Part shown: positions 19,457 to 28,500 of the stretch, piece after piece
How the letters are laid out: each line of letters begins with the position of its first letter
How positions within the stretch are numbered: the stretch's first letter is position 1
Origin: Planctomycetota bacterium
GTDB taxonomy: Bacteria > Planctomycetota > Phycisphaerae > WQYP01
Assembly (NCBI GenBank): GCA_021805985.1
Contig: JAJZDN010000043.1
Location: 1-36,233 of the forward strand
Length of the DNA stretch: 36,233 nt
Direction: 5' to 3'
Notes under the pieces: model-generated
Seen by the model: the letters and a program-made list of their open reading frames with translations, nothing else
Database searches by the model: none
Told to the model about the DNA's origin: nothing
Translations under genes and position numbers: made by a program

Positions 19457-22400
19457 ATGACCTCGGTAAAAGAACCGGATTCCAACTTATTCCCCGCCTC
19501 GCATCGTGCCAATATGGCCGGATATATTCGCCTGCGGCTTAAAGCCTTGGGATTGGCCTCCATCCATGAAGATCACCACGATGGAGCGCTGGACGAATTG
19601 GCGGAAGGGCTTCTGGCCAATTTCCGTCAGAAAAGCCGACTGCTGAAAGACTATCGCGTCCCCGTGGATCAGCGCATAGAAGCGTTTTTAAACCGTCAGC
19701 TTGGCCCGCTGCCCCAGCCGTTGCGTCTGCCTGCATTAACGTTCAGCCTGAATCGCGCGGGCATTGCCCGTGAATTGTCACTACCCCGTCATGGCGATCA
19801 TATTGAAAGTTCCTACGTGTCAAGTTATCGCCTGCGCAATGGCGTGCTGCACAATCCGCGCAGCGACCGCCGCACCACCAAAGGAACTTTCCACGTTACA
19901 GATTGCGGCCTGCCAGTACCGGCGGACAAAATTGCCGTGCCACCCGCGGTTTACGCGGCCTTATTTCAACAGGCTCTTCAGCCGCCGCGGGAGTTGCTCA
20001 CACTGCCCTACGCCTCCGACGTGCCCGGCGGCGTAGCGGTCTTCTGCTCCCTGCTGTTACGGCCCATTGTTGTACCGGAAGTGCCAGGCGTGAGTCCTGA
20101 AAAAAGAATGGAAATTCATTTTTTCGCTCCCGGCAGCCTGGTCAGCAACCTGGATTTCGTTGAATCCATATTTGGTAACGCCGGCGACCCTGCGTTGCCG
20201 GAAAATGATGCCGCCTTGGATGTTGAACACTGGACCGGTCACACCGGCTGCGTGATCTTGGCCCCCCACCTTACGCAATGCACAAAAAAGCAACTCGGCC
20301 TGCCCCATTGGGATCATGCCACGGATCGGCAGAAACGCGACGGCATGTGCTGGAAAACGGCGGAAGAGCTGTATAACGGCGGCTCGGCGTTTAAGCTTAC
20401 CTGCCGCAGCGCCGCCGGCGTGATGGTCACACTGATTGCCGACAACTATTTCGGCTACTGCAAAAAGGAAGTTAAAACTCAGATCAGCTTTGCCGCCAAT
20501 CTTCTGGGCAACGCCGAAGAGGAACATGCCGGCGGCGCGGTGGCCTTTGCCAGTTACAGCCTGGGCACCGAATACACGCACCGCGAAAAATACTGGAACG
20601 GTCGAACCTTTGAAGATCTCGTACGTGATTATGGCACCATCATGACTGTCATGCCGGAAGGTTATGGCATTGATAAACGCTACCCGGACATTATTTACCT
20701 GCCCCATGAAGTTCACATGGATTTATATAAACTTCTCATAACGTGGAAAAAGGATGGCAACGAACACCATATTCCTCTGCTGGCGGACAAAATATATCTG
20801 ACTCCGTCCGGGGAGAAACTCTTTCTTAATAAGCATCCCGGCTCCGAGAGATTCCGTATTGTTGTCACCACCGCTGAAGGAACTTTCTGCCATAAGCCCT
20901 GCACAGTCAGCGGAGGCGGCAAAAGCGAAATCAGCAAAAGCCTCGCAGATTACATGATCTATGGTCCGATTTATATCAACAACCTTGAAGCGGACCTTCA
21001 TGAAGTACAAGCCATTCTCAATAAAGATCATTCCGTCCGCTGGGTGGCCGGAAAGCAGCCCCATGATTATGTCGCGACGGCCAGCCGCCCGATTCTTAGT
21101 CCGCGCCGTTCCCTGGGCAGTGTCATTAAATTGCTTACGCCCAGTGCGGATTACACCGATGAATACAACCGCTGGCTGACCGCCATCCCGGTTAATATCC
21201 TCGCGCTGGTATTTTTAATTAAGCGACTGTATCAGCCGGAATGGGGTGATAATTGGCGGCATCATTTTTCCGTGGACATTATCAATGGCGAAATGGGCCA
21301 TGAACTTAAAATGGATGAACGCAAGGCCGCGGGAACGTATCTACGGGTAGGCCTGTTGCCCAATGGCGCGTGGAATACCTTTAAAGTCCGGCAGGATTTT
21401 TTTCCCGCCGCCAAGGTGCAGATGGAGGATGACATCACCGCCTCTACGGTGATTCCGGCCCGCCTGTTGCCGTACCGTATCAGCTCCACCGACGCCCCAT
21501 CGGTTAAACTCACCATTAATGCCGAAACGCGCTTATTCCAGCGACCTGATGACGCGGTTTATCCCGGCTTGGATAAACAAACCGAATTGGATATGGCCAA
21601 GGATGACAATTTCCTTTCCAACTATGAACCCCTGGATACGCAGGCAGTCGGGCAGATCGTGGATCGAATTACCGAATTTGACGCCTATACCGAACCACTT
21701 AAGCGCATGTTGCGGCAAGCCGCCAACAGCGGACGTGGATATGTTGTTTCCTCCGCGCATCCAAGAATTGTCGACGGAAAGCCCAGCAAAAATCCGCGCT
21801 ATCTTCAATACCGGCCGGATTTGGCGCGCCCCCGGGAAACGTACCTTGCCCAGATGGGTGTCCGCCTGGCCCGGGCACTGCCGCTGAATGTGCCGATTGC
21901 ATTTCCGGTTGATGCAGTACTTTTGGGCCGCCGTAACAATCCGCCCGATACCAAAGCGGGCATTCGAGCCTTGGCCGTTTACAACCCCATCCATTATCAG
22001 GAATTGCCTGAACTGTTTATGGATTTTATCTGCTCGCTTACTGGAGCCAGCCCTTCCACCACCGGCGCCGGAAGTGAGGGGGCCTTAACTAAAGGTCCCT
22101 TTAACGCCCTGTTAACCACCGCCGATCTTAACGCTGCTCTGGTCAGCTACGTGCTGACGGATCTGGCTGGATTTTCATCCGCCGCGGGCTACGCCGGCCC
22201 CCAGCGCCGCTTTGGCCATGACATCAGCCTGCTGATTCCGGAACTCTGGTGTCGGCTCAAGCCGCAGGAACGCAATCCCGCATTTCTCATTGCGGGCGGA
22301 TACCTTGAGAAAATAGAAGACTTTCAATACGAAGGCAAAACAATTCCCGCCAGCCGCCTGGGCTATCGCGTGACTGCCCGCTTCATGCGGACATTCCTAG

Positions 22401-22915
22401 GCCGCATTTTTGATAACCCCGCCCGCGTGTTTGACGAAGCCGTTCTTAAGCCGGAACTTCAGGGGCTTGATGTATTTGTTGACGGCATTATGAACATTGC
22501 GGAAACGCAGCAGCGCGTGGCGTTGCAATATTTTGAGGATGGTTCGGTGCAGCAGGCCTGCCCGCCGATTCAGGCGATTTTGCACATCATGGCCTACGGC
22601 CAATTTGAAGGCAAAGATATTCGCCACCCGGAAATCCGCCGCATGTTCACACGCGATCATGTCATGTCCAGCAACTGGTATAAAAAACGTCTGGCCGCTA
22701 AACAAATGGTGGATATCAACCTTTGGACCCGACACGTGGCCTACCTCAAAGCCTACATCGAGCAAACCCGCGATGAAACCGGTCTGGAGGAATTACAGCT
22801 TTCCACCCGCCTGGACAAAGCCCAGGAGCAACTCGCCAATGTCAGCCGGGGCGGTTATCTTGAATCTCTGATTGGCACCATCGGCGTAGACCCGTGCCTG
22901 TATGGCCCGGCGTAA
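19457..22915 (+). CDS. Candidate PPi-type phosphoenolpyruvate carboxykinase
   Basis: A 1152-residue soluble protein with no signal peptide or membrane segments. Size and overall character fit the PPi-dependent PEP carboxykinases (EC 4.1.1.38), proteins of about 1100-1200 residues that interconvert PEP, CO2 and phosphate with oxaloacetate and pyrophosphate. A P-loop-like SGGGKSEISKS lies at about residues 482-495. It resembles the kinase-1a loops of ATP- and GTP-dependent PEPCKs without matching either. Other well-ordered blocks include AHPRIVDGKPSKNPRYLQYRP and GAGSEGALTKGPFNALLTT. I recognise the family by size and motif feel, not alignment, so the name is tentative. The ATG at 19457 has AAAGG ten bases upstream; a TTG at 19439 with GAGGG four bases upstream is a real alternative. 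folD follows after 12 bases. Confidence 0.55.
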   Translation: MTSVKEPDSNLFPASHRANMAGYIRLRLKALGLASIHEDHHDGALDELAEGLLANFRQKSRLLKDYRVPVDQRIEAFLNRQLGPLPQPLRLPALTFSLNRAGIARELSLPRHGDHIESSYVSSYRLRNGVLHNPRSDRRTTKGTFHVTDCGLPVPADKIAVPPAVYAALFQQALQPPRELLTLPYASDVPGGVAVFCSLLLRPIVVPEVPGVSPEKRMEIHFFAPGSLVSNLDFVESIFGNAGDPALPENDAALDVEHWTGHTGCVILAPHLTQCTKKQLGLPHWDHATDRQKRDGMCWKTAEELYNGGSAFKLTCRSAAGVMVTLIADNYFGYCKKEVKTQISFAANLLGNAEEEHAGGAVAFASYSLGTEYTHREKYWNGRTFEDLVRDYGTIMTVMPEGYGIDKRYPDIIYLPHEVHMDLYKLLITWKKDGNEHHIPLLADKIYLTPSGEKLFLNKHPGSERFRIVVTTAEGTFCHKPCTVSGGGKSEISKSLADYMIYGPIYINNLEADLHEVQAILNKDHSVRWVAGKQPHDYVATASRPILSPRRSLGSVIKLLTPSADYTDEYNRWLTAIPVNILALVFLIKRLYQPEWGDNWRHHFSVDIINGEMGHELKMDERKAAGTYLRVGLLPNGAWNTFKVRQDFFPAAKVQMEDDITASTVIPARLLPYRISSTDAPSVKLTINAETRLFQRPDDAVYPGLDKQTELDMAKDDNFLSNYEPLDTQAVGQIVDRITEFDAYTEPLKRMLRQAANSGRGYVVSSAHPRIVDGKPSKNPRYLQYRPDLARPRETYLAQMGVRLARALPLNVPIAFPVDAVLLGRRNNPPDTKAGIRALAVYNPIHYQELPELFMDFICSLTGASPSTTGAGSEGALTKGPFNALLTTADLNAALVSYVLTDLAGFSSAAGYAGPQRRFGHDISLLIPELWCRLKPQERNPAFLIAGGYLEKIEDFQYEGKTIPASRLGYRVTARFMRTFLGRIFDNPARVFDEAVLKPELQGLDVFVDGIMNIAETQQRVALQYFEDGSVQQACPPIQAILHIMAYGQFEGKDIRHPEIRRMFTRDHVMSSNWYKKRLAAKQMVDINLWTRHVAYLKAYIEQTRDETGLEELQLSTRLDKAQEQLANVSRGGYLESLIGTIGVDPCLYGPA

Positions 22916-22927
22916 TGAGGACGTGGC

Positions 22928-23818
22928 ATGACCGCCCGGATTATTGACGGCAAATTACTGGCTGCACAAATCAGAGAGCAGGTCTCCAGCGACGTTCAAG
23001 CCCTTAAGGCGATGAATCGGTCCGTACGCCTGGCTGCCATTCTTGCCGGCAGTTCCCCGGCCGCCCGCGTATATGCGGATAATCAGGCCCGCACCTTTGC
23101 CCAGGCCGGCGTGGAGTATGAACTTCATGAACTTGGGGATCAGATCACGCAAGCGGAACTTGACACTGTGCTGGCCACGCTGGCCAAAGACCCGAGCGTT
23201 ACCGGCATCATGGTACACCTGCCCCTGCCGCCGCAGATTAACACACAGCAGACACAATCTCATATCGACATATTAAAAGATGTTGAGGGCGTCAACCCTG
23301 GCAACATCGGCAACGTGCTCTATGGGCACCCCATCATCGCGCCCTGCACCGCCTTGGCAGCAGTGGCCCTTATTGACACGACTGGTGTGCCCTTGCAGGG
23401 AGCGGAGGTTACCGTGGTCGGGGCCAGTCGCATCGCCGGCCGCCCCGCCGCACTTTTGCTTACCGAACGCGGTGCCACCGTCACCGTCTGCCATATTCAC
23501 ACCCGTGATCTGGTCAGGCACACCCAACGCGCGGAAATTCTGGTCGTCGCCGTGGGCAAACCGGGACTCATTCAAGCCTGTCACGTTAGCCCCGGTGCGG
23601 TGGTGATCGACATTGGCATTAACCGCGTTACCGCGACAGATGCCACCGGCAAGAGCGTCACGAAAACCGTCGGCGATGTTGATTTTCAAGCGGTATCCGA
23701 AACAGCCTCATGGATCACCCCGGTCCCCGGCGGCGTTGGCCCCGTCACCGTCGCCATGCTCCTGAAAAACACCGTCCGCGCCGCCCGCCTGGTCCACGGC
23801 CTGGATCAGCCGTTCTGA
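22928..23818 (+). CDS. folD: FolD-family methylene-THF dehydrogenase with altered active site
   Basis: A 296-residue protein of the FolD family, normally a bifunctional methylenetetrahydrofolate dehydrogenase and methenyltetrahydrofolate cyclohydrolase. The C-terminal signature TPVPGGVGPVTVAMLL is intact, and the nucleotide-binding region reads VVGASRIAGRPAALLL. The three substrate-site positions differ from canonical enzymes. The catalytic lysine after the conserved tyrosine (YxxxK) is Gln53 (Y49-A-D-N-Q). The Gln of VQLPL is His97 (VHLPL). The second Asp of DVDG is Glu120 (DVEG). Changing the lysine abolishes cyclohydrolase activity in characterised enzymes, so this protein may be dehydrogenase-only or use another substrate. 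GAGGA lies seven bases before the ATG, and the gene is coupled to the upstream large protein by a 12-base gap. Confidence 0.92.
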   Translation: MTARIIDGKLLAAQIREQVSSDVQALKAMNRSVRLAAILAGSSPAARVYADNQARTFAQAGVEYELHELGDQITQAELDTVLATLAKDPSVTGIMVHLPLPPQINTQQTQSHIDILKDVEGVNPGNIGNVLYGHPIIAPCTALAAVALIDTTGVPLQGAEVTVVGASRIAGRPAALLLTERGATVTVCHIHTRDLVRHTQRAEILVVAVGKPGLIQACHVSPGAVVIDIGINRVTATDATGKSVTKTVGDVDFQAVSETASWITPVPGGVGPVTVAMLLKNTVRAARLVHGLDQPF

Positions 23819-23820
23819 AC

Positions 23821-23857
23821 GGTAAAATAAAAGTGGCCGTGAATCATTCACGGCCAC
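23821..23857. terminator. Hairpin terminator between folD and the accessory operon
   Basis: GTGGCCGTGA (23833-23842) and TCACGGCCAC (23848-23857) form a perfect 10-bp stem with a 5-base loop, directly after the folD stop. On the minus strand the stem is followed by TTTTATTTTACC, a good T-tract, so it ends transcripts from the accessory operon. On the plus strand no T-tract follows, so folD termination would rely on the hairpin alone. Confidence 0.8.
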
Positions 23858-23865
23858 AGGGAAAA

Positions 23866-23883
23866 GCGGAGAGAGTGGGATTC
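23866..23883 (-). other. tRNA-Ser-like 3' end, probable remnant
   Basis: On the minus strand GAATCCCACTCTCTCCGC equals the 3' half of a T arm plus the acceptor strand of many bacterial tRNA-Ser genes, and the terminator hairpin follows immediately. The matching 5' acceptor strand and a proper T loop (TTCGAAT) are missing: the bases before it read GGACCGA. A functional tRNA is therefore not supported. It may be an integration-site scar at the edge of the accessory region, or chance. Confidence 0.35.
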
Positions 23884-24235
23884 TCGGTCCGTTGCGATTC
23901 CCCCCTGTGGCGGAGTTAATAATACTGCGAAAACATTGTGTTTTGCAAGCGATCGGATTTTTGTTTTCTTATGACATTGCAGGCTGTCGCAATACCAAAC
24001 GCCACAAAAACGCCACAAAGTGTGGCGGGAGCATCTCACGATTTCAACGATGTTCATTTCATTACGGCCTGCCAGTTCGCAAGGCGGCCCCACGCCGCCA
24101 CTTGTATCCCAGGCTCCGACAGCTTCATTACTTCCACCGCCGCTGGGATAGCTCCCGGCGACGACCTTTACCGGGCCGAGACTTACACTCCCTGGAACAC
24201 TTCGCCTCTGCACGGCGCCTGGGCGTTCCCCGGCG
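23884..24235. other. Intergenic boundary, no gene seen
   Basis: This stretch between the tRNA-like fragment and the last accessory gene has no convincing coding frame. It contains the repeated unit CGCCACAAA (about 24000-24019) and a 7-bp hairpin CGCCACA/TGTGGCG at 24011-24027. Base composition shifts from A/T-rich near 23940-24010 to GC-rich beyond 24080. No integrase, direct repeat pair or origin could be recognised. Confidence 0.4.
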
Positions 24236-25534
24236 TCACTTTTTTTCGCGCGGACTTGGTGAAAGCAATTTCGACAGGCCGGACAGGTTTACCGCCATGG
24301 CCGCAAGCTGCGCCGGGGTACGCCGACCCGCTTTCCAACTTTGGTGGCCGACGCACCACAGCCGTCCGCTTTTCGTGAAACAAAGATAGTATTCAAACCA
24401 GGGACCACCAAACGCCCTGGACTTTTTACGACAGGATACAGCGTAAACGTCCTTCCCGCCGGTTCGCGTAAAGATTGCGGCGACCTGGGTCGATCCGTGA
24501 AAAAAATAAGAAAAGGAGGCTTGTGCAAACAGCCTCACCGCTTGGCGAACGGCCTTTCGGGCGTGCCGCACTGGCGGCGGGGTTACACCCGTGATCTGCA
24601 GCAGGAAGCTCTCCTCAGGCGAGAGGCGCTTTAGAATTTTTTCCGCAGTGGCGAGGGCTTGCCCCACTTGCGCACGGGGTAGCCCAAGGGCAAGCATCGC
24701 CTTGGAAACAACCGCACCAGCGCCAAAGCGGGCGGAGGGAAATGGCCAAAAGGATTCGCAGATCACTATCTTGTCGGGCGGCCAGAGGGATTTTTGTTTC
24801 GGCCATTCGCACTGCAGCGATGCGGTCGCGCTGGAATAATCTGCATCAATCTGAAACGCTCGCAGGGCGTGGGCCTTGGGCACGCCTGATGTCGAAAGCA
24901 CAAGCGACCGAGTGGGACCGGGGATCCAACCCGTCACACGGGCCATTCCATTGGACCACGCCCCCAAATAAATTGCGAAGGATCCTGCAGGTGGCGAGCC
25001 AGGGGGCGGAAACCCGGGAATTGGGGGCAGCAGGGGCCCAGTGTGTGCGGGCCTCTCCCAGTGGAGCCGATGGAGGTATCCCGGAGGTCCAATCGGGATC
25101 AGCTTGGTCTGGCTCTTTCCAGCGCCGTTAGAGGACGTAAAATGCCAGACTCCCCCCACCGCCCGGCCCCGGCGTGCCACAGGGTAGAGTCGCAAGAAGT
25201 CAATCCGTCCTGGCACCCCTAGCCGCTTGCCAAGGAAGTCAATTCTAGTCTTGGGGCGAAAGCGGAAAAACGCGGCTCGCACCGCCCTGATTGGAACTCC
25301 GACGGGGCCGCGGCATAGAGGCCAATGGGGCGACGGTGCCTTGGGGAGGTGTTTAACCGCAGTAAACTTTTCCCACGCCCCTGCGGGTCTAAGATCCCCG
25401 TCGCCTGAGCATGGAAGAACGGAAGGGACAATGGCAATCAGCAACGCGACAGAAAACACCTGCACGGACGAAATCATCCGGCCGGCACCGCGGAAAGTTA
25501 CGGACGCAAACATCTTTGCCAAACGGTCAAACAT
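24236..25534 (-). CDS. Unknown 432-residue protein coupled to the RHS gene
   Basis: I do not recognise this protein. Its ATG directly abuts the RHS stop (TGAATG) and is preceded by a perfect AAGGAGG, so it is made from the RHS transcript. A hydrophobic segment at about residues 20-42 (MISSVQVFSVALLIAIVPSV) suggests a signal anchor or signal peptide. It ends in a Cys (VLPC) that is not a canonical lipobox. The next ~150 residues are Pro/Arg-rich. The C-terminal half looks folded, with an Ala/Leu-rich helical part (ATAEKILKRLSPEESFLLQ) and a Trp/Tyr/Cys-rich end (FEYYLCFTKSGRLWCVGHQ). Its position fits an immunity or partner protein for the RHS tail, but at 432 residues it is large for an immunity protein. 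The terminator at 23821-23857 lies downstream. Confidence 0.7.
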   Translation of the reverse strand: MFDRLAKMFASVTFRGAGRMISSVQVFSVALLIAIVPSVLPCSGDGDLRPAGAWEKFTAVKHLPKAPSPHWPLCRGPVGVPIRAVRAAFFRFRPKTRIDFLGKRLGVPGRIDFLRLYPVARRGRAVGGVWHFTSSNGAGKSQTKLIPIGPPGYLHRLHWERPAHTGPLLPPIPGFPPPGSPPAGSFAIYLGAWSNGMARVTGWIPGPTRSLVLSTSGVPKAHALRAFQIDADYSSATASLQCEWPKQKSLWPPDKIVICESFWPFPSARFGAGAVVSKAMLALGLPRAQVGQALATAEKILKRLSPEESFLLQITGVTPPPVRHARKAVRQAVRLFAQASFSYFFHGSTQVAAIFTRTGGKDVYAVSCRKKSRAFGGPWFEYYLCFTKSGRLWCVGHQSWKAGRRTPAQLAAMAVNLSGLSKLLSPSPREKK

Positions 25535-28500
25535 TCACTCCTCCTTGAGCGTTGTGGTAAGCTCATGGAGTGCATTCCAGATTGACTCCACAGCGTGTTT
25601 TTTGCTCCCTGCTATCGACCCAGGAAGATAAAGGTTATTGGGGTCGTCAGATGACCGGTTGGCGCTCATGGGAATTATGCGCAGGTCATTGGTAGCGGCG
25701 GAAAGAAACTTGAGGTTTTGATAATTCGTCCCGCAGCAATACGAGTATGTGTAGGTACGTGTGTACGTTGCGTAGAGGTCCCAGATGTACAAAACACTAT
25801 TGAGGGTGATATTATCGGTCCACAGACTTACAAGCTTTGTTTCTGGGACCAAGTTGGCAACCCCCTTCACCGCAGCCTTCGCGATCTCGCCAAGCAGCCC
25901 GTGTCCGGAGGTCGAGTGGGATCCGGTGCTGGTGATCGTACCGAGGAACGCCCGATAGGAATTCGTTCGCGCTGCGCAGCACCCGGCGGTGCCAGCCGGA
26001 CAGGAAGGAAGCTTAACCAGTTGGCCGTATGTTATCTTGGGGTGGCCCATCTGAATCCCCTCGTGGGTCACGTACGACTCAATTAGTCCCGACGGATCCA
26101 TCGCCGCCACCGGCCGCCCCCCGACATACTCATACAAATTCACGCCGCCGGCGTAGCCGATGGGATCGCGTTGCAGCCAGCGGCCCAGCGCTGCGTTGTA
26201 GCTGCGGTTGCGGACGTAATACAATTCCGTTTCGGGATCGAATCTGTATCCGCAGAAAATGATTTCATTCGCACCGAAGTAGGACTGCGTGTCGTTGTCC
26301 GACCACCAGTTCCCTTGGTACGGGGCAGTGAAAATAATCGTATTTCCGTAGGCATCAGTGTCGTAAGCTTCGGCAATAGCGCCCGTTGAATTCGTCAACG
26401 CCACAGCCCGATACAGCAAATCTTGGAGCAGGTAATAAGTGCCGGCGGGCACGTTTTGCGCTCCCAGTGTGGTAAGTGTCGTAAGCTGGATGCACTCATC
26501 AATATAGGTCCCCCAGATGTATTGCTTGATGGGGGTGTCGGTGGAACCGGTTCCGCCGAATGGGTTGCGCTCCTCCCTCACTTGATTGCCCATATAGATA
26601 TAATCCGTCGTGCCATTGGGAACTGCCGAAGACAGCCCCCCGTTGGAAATCGTCTTGCGAATCCTCCGGTTAAATGCGTCCAGGACGTAGGCACCGAGTT
26701 GTTGCGGCGGGCGGGGTCCGGCACCGACGAATCCGATGGAAATTGGGCGGTTGAGGGAGTCGTACGCATAGGTCAGCGTGCCGTCGCTGGCCAGATTGCC
26801 ATTACTTGCACCGGATACGCCATCGTGCTGGAACGTGACCTCCGGGCTGGTCCCCACTGTCCGTTGAGTAATCTCATTGAGCTTGTTGTGGTTCCGCTGA
26901 TCGAAGGTCAGGTGGGAGCTAATCAGTTCCGCACCACTAAGCTTCCAGTTCCCCAAACCGTCCAGATCGTAGGTTCGCAGCGCAGCCGAGCCCGGCAAGG
27001 TGATGGGAGTTGCAACGCTGCCGCCGCCGGCGTTCTGATAGCCGCCGGTACCGCTTAGGGTCCCGCGTTGGTATTGCAAGAGCCTATTGATGGAATCATA
27101 GCCCGGCTGCGGCGAAGCGATATTGCCCGTGTTATCCACGGGTTGATAAAGGAAGCTTCTGCTTTCCGCGTGCAAGGCTCTTTCGTAATATTTATTGCCC
27201 GCCGGATCAAAGGCGGTGGTGTTGCCTACTACCGGCGTGGTGTTGTTGTAGGCAAAGGTTGTGGAATTGATGCCGCCGGATAGATACCGCTTGGCGATCA
27301 TTCTTCCGCCGCCCTCGTAGCCTAATCGGTCACTGGCTGGTGTGCCCCATGTGGGATTGGGAACGGTGTTGTATTGCACCGCACTGTGGGTTCTGGCATT
27401 GTTGAGCGTGGTTTGAATAATGCCGTTGCCCAGAGCGACTTCCGCCACGCGGCTGGGACCGAAGAATTGCCAACTGGCGATCACAGCACTGGTGGCTTGT
27501 TCTATAACTTGTTGCCTTCGGTAAAGCTTATCCAGGCTGTTATTGATCTGGCGGGCATTGGGGAAGGTGAACTGGCTGACGGGCAAAGACGTAAAGGCGT
27601 TGTTGGTGACATAGCGTGTGTTGCCGCCATAAGCTTGCTCTTCTTCGATGGTCCTCTGGATGGAATCATAAACTATTGTTACATCGGCATTGTTGCCATT
27701 GGCGGTATCACGGGCAAAGGTGGTTTGGCTTAAGCCGTTGTATTGGAAGCTCTGGGCGGTCGTGCCGCCGATGCCGGATGCCGGTGCGATGGTTGTATTT
27801 GTCTTTCGGCTCATAGGATCCCAAGTGTTGGTAAACTTCGATCCATTGCAATCGGTATATTGCACCACATCGCTGGCTAGGTCATAAACGAAAATTTCGG
27901 TCGAGCCGTCGTGAAGGGTCTGCGAGATTTTGCGGTCGTGTGAATCAAAGGCCCAGCGCGTCACACCGCCGCGATCATCCACCATCGCAATCTGATTGGA
28001 ATTGCCATCATATTCCAGGCTGGTCTGAATGCTCCCCGCGATCTGGCCTTGGCCGGAGGTGTTGAACGTGGTGCTTTGGCCATTGCCATTATTGACCGGC
28101 GGATTGCTGCCCAAACCGTTCTGGCGTAAGTGCTGGCGGGTTTCAAGCGATCTGTTGGCCCCGTCCCAAACCGTGATGGCGGTATTGCCCTTGGGATCAA
28201 TGTTTAATGTTACATTGCCTCGACTGTCATAACCGGTAAGGGTAATTCTGGCGAGATTGACACCCTGGGCTGGAGATATTGAGCCATCCGAACCGTTCTG
28301 GGCTAAAATCACTTGGCGGTTCATGCAATCCCACGCCATCAGGGTGGTAAACACTTCGGCTGTCTGCACCGGCTGGGTGATGGTCGATAGTTCCGTTCGC
28401 GTGACACCTACCGGATTGCCATTGTTATCAAAGGCTGTAGCGGTGGTGTTGCCCAGAGTATCGGTAGCCAGAATCGGGCGATTGGCCCCGTCATAAGCGG

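Noticed and set aside
20057-20716. Minus-strand frame of 219 codons inside the 1152-residue gene
   Set aside because: It is a shadow of a well-supported coding frame, with no Shine-Dalgarno or recognisable motif.
23848-24213. Minus-strand 121-codon frame over the folD terminator
   Set aside because: It runs through the hairpin terminator and the tRNA-like fragment and has no start signal.
26423-27058. Long plus-strand frame of 211 codons, with similar ones at 28775-29392, 30137-30532 and 31190-31732
   Set aside because: All lie antisense to the YD-repeat region of the RHS gene. The repeated, Gly/Asn-rich sense codons leave the opposite strand open; they have no start signals or domains.
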